From NCBI RefSeq assembly GCF_000004825.1, contig NW_008805070.1, forward strand, positions 1,240,001 through 1,304,000: DNA of 64,000 bases, read 5' to 3'. A program made the translations under genes and the position numbers. Of this stretch, positions 37,362 to 49,093 are shown piece by piece; position 1 is the stretch's first letter, and each line of letters opens with the position of its first letter. The DNA comes from Heterostelium album PN500 (lineage: Eukaryota > Evosea > Eumycetozoa > Acytosteliales > Acytosteliaceae). The notes beneath the pieces were generated by a model that was not told where the DNA came from, ran no database searches, and saw only the letters and a list, made by a program, of their open reading frames with translations.

Positions 37362-37457
37362 CTTCTTATTTCCATATATAAATACATATAAATTACATAT
37401 TTATTACAATTAAAAAAGTTAAAAAAAAAAAAACAGATTTAAAAATAAATATATTTA

Positions 37458-39177
37458 TTATTTAAATCTATTATTGATAATTTCAATGATTTGCTTTTGG
37501 AAATTATCCATATTTATAAATCCACCTTCTATATCTGATTTTCCACCTAACATTAAAATGCTTTGATAATTTGGATTTATATTGTCATTTTCATCATTAT
37601 TGTTACTATTGTTATTTTGTTGAATATCTATTCTTCTTATGTCAAAACTATATACATTTGAGAGTCTATGAAATTGTACAACTATTGTTTCAATTGTTGC
37701 AGGTAAGCTATTGATTGTATTGTTCAAAAAATATTCAATGTTGATTGTAAGTCTCTTTACACTTGCTGGAATGACATTCGATGGAATACTTTCACAGTTA
37801 CCTCCAAGTCTTAATATTTCCACAGAGTCTGGTATCGAACCAACTTGCAATGAATGTATTATGTTATCACTTAAAGTCAGGTCTTTAACTGTGTTTGGTA
37901 TCATCCCTGGAGATATCTTTTGCAAACTTGAAAATCCAATAACCAAATTTAACAGATTATCTGGAAAATGATAATAATAATCATCTTTTTGTTCTTCATT
38001 TACATTATTATCATTATTATTACTACTATTATTATTATTATTTTGATTTATAAATGAATCTAATTCACATGTTCCCAAATCTAAATATTGTATTGATGAT
38101 GGAAGTTGACCGGTGAGTTTGAAATCGTCACTGTACAATCCTAGTTGGTAATCGATTACAGTGTTTGGTATGTTGCTTAGGTTAATGTTGGTATTTTGTC
38201 GGTAGAGTGCAATGTTTCTAATGTTTGTCAGTGACTTTATGTGTTTGAGCCAGGTGCTAGGTATACCACTGAGTGTCAGTAAGGTAGGTGGTAGCACGGC
38301 GTCGTCGATGTTGCTATCTCGACAAAAGAACTCGAGTGTCTCCAAACCATTCGGTAGTACACCACGTAGGAACTTCTTGTTGTAGTATCTCAACTTTAGT
38401 ACCTTTAGGCTGGGAGGTAGCACACCTGGTCGCAACAGCTTTGTAAATCCACATTTAAACTCAAGATGCCGCAGATTCACTGGAAGACAACCGACTTCCA
38501 ACTCCTCATTGAAAGCTTCACTAAAGTGAATCGTGGTAACATTGCTGGGAATCGATCCAGCCTTCAACCTAACATTACACCTAAATTCCAATGTATCGGC
38601 ATTCGAACTAGCTATTCTCTCATAGAGAACACAAGATTCGAATACTCTTTTATTGACACAACACAATGAAAATACAACATTCGATACATTTTCATTTATA
38701 ACAATTTCATTTATATTATTAATTTCTAATATAATATTATAGGTTAATATTATTTATTATTTTATAAAATTTATTCTTTTTAATTACAAACATACCACAG
38801 TTATAATAATAATCTATATTATTATTATTATTTAGTTGATTGATTTCCTTTGTAAAACCTATGAATAATGTACAATTTGATTTTAGATCTCTTGAGTGCT
38901 CTACGATATTCTTGTATGATTTCAAGTGATAACATTCCAGTTTACTGAAATCAGTGAGTGTTTGAGATAGACCATCACATTTGAACCATAAATATTTATC
39001 TCTATGATCATATAGTCTCCGACAAACCAAGCTGAAGCACAACCTATCTATATTATCATTCAGTTCTACCGTTATTTTTGTCAATATTAAATGTGGTAGA
39101 TGTACTAATGGATGTTTATCATTGTCAATATTTCTACTACTACTACTACTTTCACGATTATTAATAATTTCTGTCAT
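37458..39177 (-). CDS. F-box-like / FNIP-repeat protein
   Basis: Two exons, 38796-39177 and 37458-38725, join in frame to 549 residues. The N-terminus has an F-box-like stretch (LPHLILTKITVELNDNIDRL then CFSLVCRRLYDHRDKY, about residues 26-65). The rest is a ladder of FNIP-type repeats of ~22 residues, for example GVLPPSLKVLKLRYYNKKFL and GSIPDSVEILRLGG, with two poly-Asn loops. Such proteins are hugely expanded in dictyostelids and are thought to be SCF substrate receptors. The intron after residue 127 is shared by the other FNIP genes here. The gene looks intact. Confidence 0.85.
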
Positions 39178-39566
39178 TAAAAAAATAAAGTGATGATCAT
39201 AATTTTGTAAGCTTAAGAGAATCTAAAAATCTTTTTTGATCATAAACCCCCGAAATTTTCACCCCTGTTAACTTTAATTTCTAACCCTTCTATTTTTGAT
39301 AATTTATTTTTATAAATTTAAAAAGTTTTTAGATTCTCTTTAAAGATCACAGTTTGCATGAACGAAATTGGTTGTTGATTGGGTTCGGAACTTTATCATC
39401 AAATTTTTTTTGTAAAAATTCACTTTTAGAAAGCTTTGGTCTCAAAAGCCATTTTCTACCACGTGTTTAGTTTTTTGACTAGGTGTTCAGTTTTTGTTTG
39501 TAATAAGGTTATTCAAATCACATGTCAAGTAATAATAACATTATTCCTAAAAAATAATAGTAAATA
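39178..39566. other. Divergent intergenic region
   Basis: It lies between an FNIP gene (minus) and the TM9 array (plus). AT-rich; contains an imperfect inverted pair AGAGAATCTAAAAA / TTTTTAGATTCTCT (about 39218-39342). No gene. Confidence 0.55.
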
Positions 39567-41830
39567 ATGAAAAACAACACCATTTGGCTGATAGCTATTG
39601 TTATAACAGTGTTATTTATCTATAATAACGATGCATTGAATCGTAGAATTTTTAAGATCTATAAAGAAGGAGATAGCTTGCAAATCGTTGTAAACAAATT
39701 GAAATCAAAAAGCAATATCTTTACTTTTGTATTATAATAGTTTACCATGTAGTTCAGAGCAACTGCGATATCAATTAACTCAATCACATCGATCTTTGGG
39801 TCAAATTTTAAATGGTGATAAAGCACAAATCACTCCATATAGTGTAAATTATTAATCATTTTTTATTTTATAAATTAGATTTAAGATATTGGCTAATTGT
39901 TTTTTTTTTTTTTTTGATTAGTTTAAATTTTTAGAAACGTCTACGACCAGAGTAATAAATAATGAAACTGACAATTGTAGTCCTTACACTGAGAAATATG
40001 CAACAGAAACATTGAAAAGGTTCATCCAGAATGATTACTTTTATGAGTTTCAAGTGGGTGGTCTCATTGCATATTATCAAAACTGGAATGGTCGAACATT
40101 CAATGCTATTGCAATTGGATCACACGATGGAGAGGAAGTCTATTTCAACAATCATTTATCATTCACAATCTTCTATAACAATCTTGGAGATGATGAATAC
40201 ACAATCGTTGGATTTAAAGCTCAACCAATGTCCATTCAATACAATGAGCAAGCCTTCTTTAAGTACCGGGAGCTGGAGGAAGAGACCTACACTTTACCGT
40301 TAGGTGAAAATCAATTTATGTTACAAACATATTCTATCACGTTTGAAGAAGTGGCATATATTACATGGGAGCATCGTTGGGACAAATTGGTACTAAATTT
40401 TCTACCAAAAATTATCAGTAGTGTCTTATGTATAGTTGGTTTGACAGGTTATTTGGGGGTAGGTCTCATTGTCTACAACATGACCATCAAGATACTAGTT
40501 AATGCACAATCTCTAGATGATTTATCGAACGAAGTTATCTATAATTATTTGCCTCCATTTATAAGAAGCAGAATGACTTCAAGATATTTTAGCTATCAAA
40601 AGATGGCAATTTCCATTCAGAATATAAGAAATGACGTTTTCAGAACACCAGAGAATCCGATGCTCTTGTCAAGTTTGGTTGGTGGCGGACTCCAATTGTT
40701 TGTCACAGGATTAATGACCTTGCTTATTTCAATCATTTCACCACCATATATAAAGAGCGGATCTCTTCATACCAATCTTTTATGTTGCTATTTATTCACA
40801 GGGTAACTATTAAATCAAATATGATTTGAACTTCATATTCTTACATGTTAAAAAACTAATACCAAAATAGAATTATTTCAGGATATGCATCGAAAAGAGT
40901 TTATCAATCAATGAATGCAAAGGTTAATTTATTAAATTTTGATATTAAATTCACGGCTTTGGTAAGTAAATACTTTAAATAAATAAAATTAGTTATTAAT
41001 TATTTATATTATTTTTTAAAAATATAAAAGATATCATTTTTAATTCCAGGTATTCTTTTTTCATATTATATCATGATTATTGGATCATTATCAAATTCGG
41101 TTGGTGCAACTACCTCAATATATCCAAGAGATATTATTTATTGTATTTTTATTTGGATATTTGTTCATACACCAATGGTATACTTTGGAACTTTGATTGC
41201 CAACAAACACCCATATTCACACACTCCAATTCAACCTTCAGTATCACCACATGTTTACCCACCAATAAGAACAGGTCTATCGATGCTAACCAATATTACA
41301 TTTGGTTTCTCATCGATTCTCTTTGGTAGTTTTCTGTTTATACATTCGGACTTATCCAACTATAAAAGATTTCAATTCTATGACGCCTACCACTACTTGT
41401 TAGCCGAATATTTAATAACTACATTATTTATGATGGTCATATCCATGTGCTATACTCTAATGTATTTTGCCTTTGAGGTATGTGTCAGAAGACAATCATT
41501 TCTTCTTTTATCAAATTAACTAACTAATATCTGCTTCTTTTTAAAATGTAGTTACACAACTGGAATTGGAGATCATATAAAATGAATTGTACAACATTCA
41601 TTTTTATTAGTTTTTTCCAATATTTCTTTACAGTGTATGTTTGTAAAGTATCTTTTATTGATCCAACTTCAAAATACTATTATTTCTTCATTACACTTTT
41701 CAGAGCGATGATCATATATTTTATCAACAGTTCTATTTCATATCTTTCATCGTATATTCTCGTGAGATATTTATATAGTCAAAATAACTTTGGTGGCAAA
41801 CCTCTCTTAAAATTTGTAATTAATAGTTAA
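39567..41830 (+). pseudogene. TM9SF-like gene, array copy 1, frameshifted in exon 1
   Basis: Five exons at positions matching copies 2 and 3 (39567-39843, 39922-40802, 40871-40961, 41031-41477, 41552-41830) encode a nonaspanin-like protein of ~657 residues. It has a signal peptide, a luminal domain and multiple membrane segments. One extra base near 39728 in exon 1 brings in-frame TAA and TAG; past it the correct frame resumes. The YYDLPFC motif of the family is also degraded to YYNSLPC. All splice sites and the other exons are open, so this is either a young pseudogene or one sequencing error. TM9SF (Phg1) proteins sort membrane proteins in the secretory and endosomal route and affect adhesion and phagocytosis in Dictyostelium. 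Confidence 0.75.
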
Positions 41831-41937
41831 ATAAAGATTTATTATTTCGGAATAATGTTGATCAGTTTTGGGAATAAAAATGAAAATCAAAAAAGGTGAG
41901 TCATTCAAACATCATGATGACACACCTTTTTTTTTTT

Positions 41938-42000
41938 TGTGATTTGTTTCGGAAAATTTGGACTAACAAAAAACCAAATCCCTCATTTGTATCTTTTGAT
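41938..42000 (+). promoter_or_regulatory. Promoter block shared by TM9 copies 2 and 3
   Basis: The segment containing GGACTAACAAAAAACCAAAT lies ~40-100 bp before the copy 2 ATG. It recurs almost unchanged before copy 3 (44727-44785) but not before copy 1. Confidence 0.6.
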
Positions 42001-42039
42001 TAAAAAACAATCGTTCATTAATTAATTAAACTGTTATAA

Positions 42040-44356
42040 ATGAAATCAAATAATAATATTTATATTATTGTTTTAGTTATAGTATTGTTTATTATAACAA
42101 ACGATGCTTTACAATTAGAGAAAAAAAAAATATACAAAATAGGAGATCCTCTGCCGATCTATGTGAACAAGTTGATTTCTCAAGACAAAATCTTCTCTTA
42201 TTCATACTATGATTTACCATTTTGTAAACCTGAAAGCGGTAGTTTATCATCTCATGAAACTATTGGTCAAGTTTTAAATGGTGAAAGAAAACAACTCACT
42301 CCTTATAATGTATGTTTTATTTAGAATATTGTAAAGAAAAAAATAGAGAATATTAACAAAAAACATTCTTTTTTTTTTTTTTAAGGGTAACTCTTTTTCA
42401 ACCAGATATATCAACTTATCTAGAGATCAACAAATACTCTGGTTGTGATATCTTTAGTTATCGAAATACCACCGATAAGTTGGCAGATTTTATCAAAGCG
42501 GGTTACTATATGGAGATGGAAATCGATGATCTTGTTGCCTATACCATCTCGTATGGTGGAAATGGAAAATCCAATGCAATTAGCTTAGGAAATTATTGGA
42601 CTGATCAAATCACCAATCAAAAACATTTAACAATCAACAACTATTTGTCATTCACCATTCAGTATAACAAAGTTAGCGAAGATGAGTATACTATAGTTGG
42701 ATTCCGTGTTGAACCATACACCAGTCAATTCAACTTGCAAAACTATCTTGATAACGGTATTATCAGCGCTAATGGCACCTTCCAATATCTAGATAGTGAC
42801 AAAGAGTTTCTTTTGTACACCTACTCGGTCACCTTTGAGCAGAGCGATGTCACATGGGAACATCGATGGGATCAACTGATTGACCATGAACTTACCAGTG
42901 TATTTGTTGGTGCTAGTACAATCAAGATTATTATGATCATCCAAGTCTTTATCTTTGTAGGCATTGTACTATATAAGCAAATAAAGAAAATTTTAGATGC
43001 ACAGACGTTGGAAGAACTATCGAACGATGTTGTCTACAAGAAAGTGCCGCTTTGGTGGAAAAAAAGACTGAATTCCAGAACGTTTGACTATCAAAAGATT
43101 GCAATTTCATTACAAGCTGTAAGACATGATGTTTTCAGAACACCAAAGAATCCGATGATCTTGTCAAGTTTGGTTGGTGGTGGATTCCAATTGTTCATCA
43201 CAGTATTAATCACTTTGATATTATCGAATATCATACCACCATATTCAAACAGTGGATCTCTTCATTCCAATCTTTTGTATTGTTATTTATTCACTGGGTA
43301 AATATAACAATCAAAACAATCATATGACAAACTTGATCAACTGACATTTCATTCGACTAAAAAAAATTAATTATACCAAAATAGTATTATTTCAGGATAT
43401 GCATCGAAAAGAGTTTATCAATCAATGAATGCAAAGAATAATGGATTAAAATTTGATATTAAATTCTCATTCTTAGTAAGTATTAATATTTTTAATGAAT
43501 CATTTTTAGTACTTAATTTATTAATTATTCTTTAATTTTATAGATATCATTTTTAATTCCAGGTATTCTATTTTCATACTATATCTTGTTTATGTTGTCT
43601 GTTTCAAATTCAGTTGGAGCAACAAACACACCATCCTTTAAAAACATGGTTGTTTGTTTTGTAATATGGATATTTGTTCATACACCAATGGTATTCATTG
43701 GATTGTTTATTGCCAACAAACAATCACATCCTGAGATACCAATTCAACCTTCAGCATCACCACATATCTATCCTTCAAGTAAGTTAGGAGTTACGTTGTT
43801 TGCAATCGTGTTTTTCGGACTCTCAAATACCTTGGATTATAATGCCCAGTTTATTACCTACGACTATGCCAACTACTCAAGATTTACCTATTTCGATATT
43901 TACAGCTATGTATCAACTGAATATATATTTTCAGCTCTCTTTGTTGGTTCCGTTGCTATCATTTACACTTTACGATTCCTTACATATGAGGTAATGTATT
44001 GAATTGTTGGATTTACTTTTTGAAAAAATATTAATCTTACTATTTGTTATTATTTTTAATTTTTAAAGGTACACAATTGGAATTGGAGAGTATATGAAAT
44101 GAACACTGGAACCATAGTATTCTTTTTTATTTCTCAATACATCTTCTCTAGTTTATATCATATTTCATTTGATGATTCCACATCAAAATTCTATTATTTC
44201 GCAGTAACAGGATTCAGATCATTAATCATTTATTTCCTCAATAGTTCCATCTCTTATCTTTCATCTTATCTATTTGTAAGAGTTTTATACAGTAAAAAAT
44301 ATCTTGGTGGTAAACCTCTTTTCAGAGAAGAGAGTATGTCTTTAATTATTGCTTAA
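42040..44356 (+). CDS. TM9SF-like protein, array copy 2 (damaged exon-2 acceptor)
   Basis: Exons are 42040-42309, ~42387-43297, 43385-43475, 43544-43990 and 44069-44356. They read as a signal peptide, a luminal domain with YYDLPFCKPESG, a linker, then TM helices including SFLIPGILFSYYIL and the closing helices. The protein would be ~668 residues and lacks the long acidic motifs of standard TM9SF, so it is a divergent lineage-specific form. The exon 2 acceptor reads TTAAG-G-GTAACT: using the only AG gives a +1 shift relative to copy 3, where TTTTAG directly precedes GTAACA. Unless a non-standard acceptor is used, translation would stop soon after exon 1. All other junctions are canonical. Confidence 0.7.
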
Positions 44357-44439
44357 CTATAAAAATTTTAAAATAAACTTTTTATTTTCAAATATTTATA
44401 AATAATATATATAAAATGGCTCTTTATTTAATGCAAAAG

Positions 44440-44575
44440 ATCAAAAATACTATTATTTCATCAAAACACTATTCAGAGCAATGATTATTCGATTTAATCA
44501 ACAGTTATCTTTCATTGTCCAATATTGATTGTCTTTTTATAGTCAAAAAAATATTGGTGGCAAACCTCTCTTAAG
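44440..44575 (+). pseudogene. Relic of a TM9SF last exon
   Basis: This stretch matches the final exon of copy 1 (41660-41812), e.g. AAATACTATTATTTC, TTCAGAGCAATGATT and GGTGGCAAACCTCTCTTA. It carries deletions and no open frame. It lies between copies 2 and 3 and shows that the array once had a further member of copy 1 type. Confidence 0.75.
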
Positions 44576-44821
44576 ATAAGTGATTAAAATTAATAAAAAT
44601 ATAAATTGTTAAAGGGGCTTTAACTAATATGAGCTTCAGATGACTCTTCAGATTTAAAAAGCTTTGACCAAGAAGTCAACAATATTTTTGTTAATTTTTT
44701 GAGAATTATAATTTATTTTTTTTTTGTGATTTGTTTCGGGAAATTTGGACTAACAAAAAACCAAATCCCTCATTTGATCAAAAAACATAATCACTAAACA
44801 TTTTATACATAATTGTTATAA

Positions 44822-47131
44822 ATGAAATCAAATAATAATATTTATATTATTGTTTTAGTTATAGTATTGTTTATTATAACAAACGATGCTTTACAATTAG
44901 AGAAAAAAAAAACATACAAAATAGGAGATCCTCTGCCGATCTATGTGAACAAGTTGATTTCGCAAGACAAAATCTTCTCTTATTCATACTATGATTTACC
45001 ATTTTGTAAACCTGAAAACGGTAGTTTATCGTCTCATGAAACTATCGGTCAAGTTTTAAATGGTGAAAGAAAACAACTCACTCCTTATAATGTATGTTTT
45101 ATTTAGAAATTATTTGTTATAAGTGTTAATTTATAATTAACTTATTATTTTATTTTTAGGTAACATTTTTGCAACCAACATCAGGTTATCAAGAGATCAA
45201 TAAATACTCTGGTTGTGATATCTTTAGTTATCGAGATACCAACGATAAGCTGTCAGAGTTTATCAAAGAGAGATACTATATTGAGATGGAAATCGATGAT
45301 CTTGTTGCCTACACTTGGAGTGGGGTTGCAAACTACAATGCAATCAATATCGGAAATTACTGGTTCGATCGAGCAAGTAATCAGGAAATATTGACAATCA
45401 ACAACTATTTATATTTCACAATTCAGTATAACAAAGTTAGCGAAGATGAGTATACAATCGTTGGACTCCGTGTTTTACCACAGAGCAGACAATTCAACTT
45501 GCAAAACTATCTTGATAACGGTATTATCAGCTCTAATGGCAGCAACCAATATCTAGATAGTGACAAAGAGTTTCTGTTGTACACTTACGCGGTCGCCTTT
45601 GAGGAGAGCAATGTCACATGGGAACATCGATGGGATCAGCTGATTGACCATGAACATACCAGTGTGTTAGTTGGTGCTAGTACAATCAAGATTATTTTGT
45701 TTATCTATATCTTTATCTTGACAGGTATTGCAATATATATGCAAATAAAGCGAATTCTAAGTGCACAGACGTTGGAAGAACTATCGAACGATGTTGTCTA
45801 CAAGAAAGTGCCGCTTTGTTTGAGAAAAAGAATGACCTCCAGAATGTTTGACTATCAAAAGATTGCAATTTCATTACAAGCTGTAAGACATGATGTTTTC
45901 AGAACACCAAAGAATCCGATGATCTTGTCAAGTTTGGTTGGTGGTGGATTCCAATTGTTCATCACAGTATTAATCACTTTGATATTATCGAATATCATAC
46001 CACCATATTCAAACAGTGGATCTCTTCATTCCAATCTTTTGTATTGTTATTTATTCACTGGGTAAATATAACAATCATAATTATCAATTTACATACTTTT
46101 CAACTAACATTTTTATTCCACGAAAACTTAATTATACCAAAATAGTATTATTTCAGGATATGCATCGAAAAGAGTTTATCAATCAATGAATGCAAAGAAT
46201 AATGGATTAAAATTTGATATTCAATTCTCATTCTTAGTAAGTATTAATATTTTTAATGAATCATTTTTAGTGTTTGATTTATTAAAAAGTCACTTATTAA
46301 CATGAGATTTTATAGATATCATTTTTAATTCCAGGTATTATATTTTCATACTATATCTTGTTTATGTTGTCTGTTTCAAATTCAGTTGGAGCAACAAACA
46401 CACCATCCTTTAAAAACATGGTTGTTTGTTTTGTAATATGGATATTTGTTCATACACCAATGGTATTCATTGGATTGTTTATTGCCAACAAACAATCACA
46501 TCCTGAGATACCAATTCAACCTTCAGCATCACCACATATCTATCCTTCAAGTAAATTAGGAATTACATTCTTAGTAATCGTGTTATTCGGACTCACCAAT
46601 ACCTTAGAATTTAACGCTCAGTTTATTACCTACGACTATGCCAACTACTCACGATTTACCTATTTCGATATTTACAGCTATGTATCAACTGAATATATAT
46701 TTTCAGCTCTCTTTGTTGGTTCCGTTGCTCTCAATTACACTTTACTATTCCTTTCATATGAGGTAATGTATTGAATTGTTGGATTTACTTTTTGAAAAAG
46801 ATCTTTTACTCTTACTGTTATCATCTTTTTATTTTAAAATTAGATTCACAATTGGAATTGGAGAGTATATGAAATGAACACTGGAACAATAGTATTCTTT
46901 ATCCTATATCAGTACTTCTTCTCTAGTTTATATCATATTTCATTTGATGATTCCACATCAAAATTCTATTATTTCGCAGTAACAGGATTCAGATCGTTAA
47001 TCATTTATTTCCTCAATAGTTCCATCTCTTATCTTTCATCTTATCTATTTGTAAGAGTTTTATACAGTAAAAAATATCTTGGTGGTAAACCTCTTTTCAG
47101 AGAAGAGAGTATGTCTTTAATTATTGCTTAA
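44822..47131 (+). CDS. TM9SF-like protein, array copy 3 (intact)
   Basis: Five exons (44822-45091, 45160-46061, 46146-46236, 46316-46762, 46844-47131) give 665 residues with every junction GT/AG. The exon 3 acceptor at AAAATAG (46144-46145) is chosen because it continues as IISGYASKRVYQ, matching the TM9 GYxSxRxYK motif; the later CAG would break the frame. It has a signal peptide (IVLVIVLFIITNDALQ), a luminal domain with YYDLPFCKPENG, and about nine membrane segments including ILFSYYILFML and FIWIFVHTPMVF-like text. Likely location is Golgi/endosomal membranes, with a role in membrane-protein sorting. Exon 1 and the second half are almost identical to copy 2, while the middle of exon 2 is not. 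Confidence 0.85.
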
Positions 47132-47309
47132 CCAACCCTACAAAATATCATTTTAACATATACAAAAAAAAGAAATTGGTCAACTTACTTTCAACCTCGA
47201 TATATTAGGAATGTATATTCAAATGATATTTTAGAGGGAAGAATTTTTAAATAAAACTTTGAATATTTCAAAATATTGTTTTAAATTCAAGTCGTTATAA
47301 ATACTTAAA

Positions 47310-47424
47310 CTGGTTGAGTGTTGATGAACAGTGTGAAGTGGTGGTTGGTTTGATAAAATGTAACCTATGGGTTTTCCCTCTATGTAGTAAGGGAAGTTAA
47401 CTAATTATGATGTTCCACAAGCAT
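47310..47424. repeat. Dispersed repeats, copies 3, target of the SINE
   Basis: 47310-47345 is an inverted copy of the repeat at 11548. 47367-47424 is a copy of the hairpin repeat at 11349 (GGGTTTTCCC, AAGGGAAGTTAACTAATTAT). The latter is split by the SINE inserted at 47425. The stretch 47132-47309 is AT-rich spacer. Confidence 0.7.
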
Positions 47425-47645
47425 TTTTTTTTTTTTTTTTTTTTTTAGGTCCATTGCACTAAGGAGGTGTTTTTTATCACCTCCTCACGAGTTGGTGTCA
47501 ATGTATTGCCCCATGGGCTCCTAGGACATCAGTTTTATTATATACGTTCCGGTAGCGGGGAAACTTAGTCATTACCGAGCCTCGAACCCGGGTCGAAGTA
47601 CTGAAGGCCCACGAATGAACCATTTCACTAACTACGTCCTTCGAC
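47425..47645 (-). mobile_element. tRNA-derived SINE with poly-A tail and 16 bp TSDs
   Basis: Read on the minus strand, this ~221 bp element begins with a tRNA-like head: A-box-like TAGTTAGTGAAATGG and B box GGTTCGAGGC inside a paired T arm CCGGG-TTCGAGG-CTCGG. A unique body follows, with a strong hairpin GGAGGTGATAAAAAACACCTCC (printed here as arms GGAGGTG and CACCTCC), and it ends in ~22 A. The direct repeat GATGTTCCACAAGCAT flanks it exactly (47409-47424 and 47646-47661). This is the classic outcome of LINE-driven retroposition of a pol III transcript. It has no coding capacity. It lies ~65 bp past the 3' end of the tRNA-Val-like gene. Confidence 0.85.
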
Positions 47646-47710
47646 GATGTTCCACAAGCATAAAACCAAATCTTATTGCGCGCATGTAGGGTTTTATCAA
47701 ACAAAATATA

Positions 47711-47784
47711 TATCAAGAATGGGAATCGAACCCATGACCCAAACCGTGTTAAGGTTTTGTGATAACCAACTACACCATCCTGAC
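47711..47784 (-). tRNA. tRNA-Val-like (AAC), possibly degenerate
   Basis: A cloverleaf folds: acceptor GTCAGGA/TCTTGAT (weak, with two G-T pairs, one at the terminal position), D arm GTG-TAGTTGGTTAT-CAC, anticodon arm AAACC-TTAACAC-GGTTT with anticodon AAC, and T arm ATGGG-TTCGATT-CCCAT. The A and B boxes are sound. The acceptor stem is poor for a valine tRNA, so this may be a decaying gene copy. Confidence 0.7.
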
Positions 47785-47950
47785 GTTGAAAAATTATTTT
47801 CTAGAAATAACAACTCATCCAAACAAATAATAACTTTTAAATTACACCTACCCATCAAAGATTCTAACTTATACAACAATTTTTTAATAATATGGAAATC
47901 CAGAAAAATAAAAAATAAAAATAAAAATAAAAATAAATAATAAAAACTCA

Positions 47951-48048
47951 CCAATGAATAAATATGGTTGGAACCAAGAAGACGGGTCGTTGTCTTTCTC
48001 TAACTGCCAGATCCATGTCAAGAGTACTCACGCAAGACTAAAACCGAA
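47951..48048. repeat. Inverted repeat, left arm
   Basis: About 95 bp containing GACGGGTCGTTGTCTTTC and CAGATCCATGTCAAGAGTAC reappears inverted at 49094-49186. The arms bracket the LINE relic. Confidence 0.8.
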
Positions 48049-48230
48049 GATGTTTCAAGACAGATTGTGATGCCCATATGCTCCTCGACAGCAACAAACG
48101 TGGATGCAACACAGAACTTCTAACTACAGCCACCAGAGTTCGACCTTGGAGTATCCCATCAACTAAAGACTAGAAATAACACATATTGTAAAAAAGCCTA
48201 CGGGCAATCTGATTGAATACACAAGGAAAT

Positions 48231-48701
48231 AAAATATTCTGGAATCACCTAGGTGACCAGCTTTAATACCATCCTGACTTTGGTAAGAATGAACCAGAAA
48301 CAACATCCCACATCTTGTTGAGATGCACCGCTACTAGTCAACACCGAAACTCACTCTTAAACTTTTATACAACCAAATTAAACAATATAATCCCACCTAA
48401 TCACAAATTAACAATCATAAACAATACAAATACCAATCACACAATCAACGATAAAGTATTTTTGATAAATCATTTAATAACACTCATTGGAACTGTTCCA
48501 TCTAATCTAATCAAAACACTTGAATCATTCAAAATCCCAACAAAACTAATCAAATTAACAATCAAAGAAATACTTGGAACAACTAATACCAAAAACCACA
48601 AAATAATTAAAGAAAGAGTGAGAGTAAGTATTGCACAGGCTAACATCAATACAGATGATCCAACTGTACAATTAAATATATTCAACTCACAATCTTCATA
48701 A
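48231..48701 (+). pseudogene. Non-LTR retrotransposon relic (RT C-terminal zinc-knuckle region)
   Basis: The frame reads IFWNHLGDQL, a stop, then FGKNEPETTSHILLRC. This is the ETxxHLxxxC zinc-binding signature found after reverse transcriptase in LINE ORF2 proteins. An A/C-rich open frame of ~125 residues follows with no further known motif. The strand is strikingly G-poor and C-rich like the LINE at 60886, but the proteins differ, so it is a second family. The RT core and 5' part are absent. A microsatellite of AAT units (48738-48808) follows and may be the decayed 3' tail. Confidence 0.65.
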
Positions 48702-48737
48702 ACTACTACCAAATAAACAAAAAAACAACAAAACAAA

Positions 48738-48808
48738 AAAAAATAATAATAATAATAATAATAATAAAAATAATAATAAAAATAATAATAATAACAATAA
48801 TAATAATA
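48738..48808 (+). repeat. AAT/AAC microsatellite
   Basis: Long run of AATAAT units with interruptions, after the LINE relic. The spacer 48809-49093 has a GC-richer unique segment but no gene I can support. Confidence 0.8.
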
Positions 48809-49093
48809 TCAAAATCAAAAATATAGACATCCCTGTCGTCTAGTTCTCAACTAAGAGTTGTATAAACAAAGGAGGGTAATGCCAAAGGTAGTTTGATTGG
48901 AAGGACTCAAGATGGACGATTAGAACAAACGGGTCACAACCTAACTAAGATCCCTGCAGCTAAGCTCGCCTGTCATACAAGAGAACCCAATTAATTTTAT
49001 TTATCAAATCTTAATCCAACCAACACAAACTATTAAGGAAAATAAAAAGGATCACTCCTTGGAGTGATCTCCAACTTAACACCATCCTGACTT

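Noticed and set aside
46144-46157. CAG at TTATTTCAG as exon 3 acceptor of the TM9 genes
   Set aside because: Breaks the frame in all three copies; AAAATAG 13 bp upstream keeps IISGYASKR in frame.
47498-47954. Short frames around the SINE and tRNA
   Set aside because: They cross the tRNA and SINE, which explain the sequence better; no coding signature.
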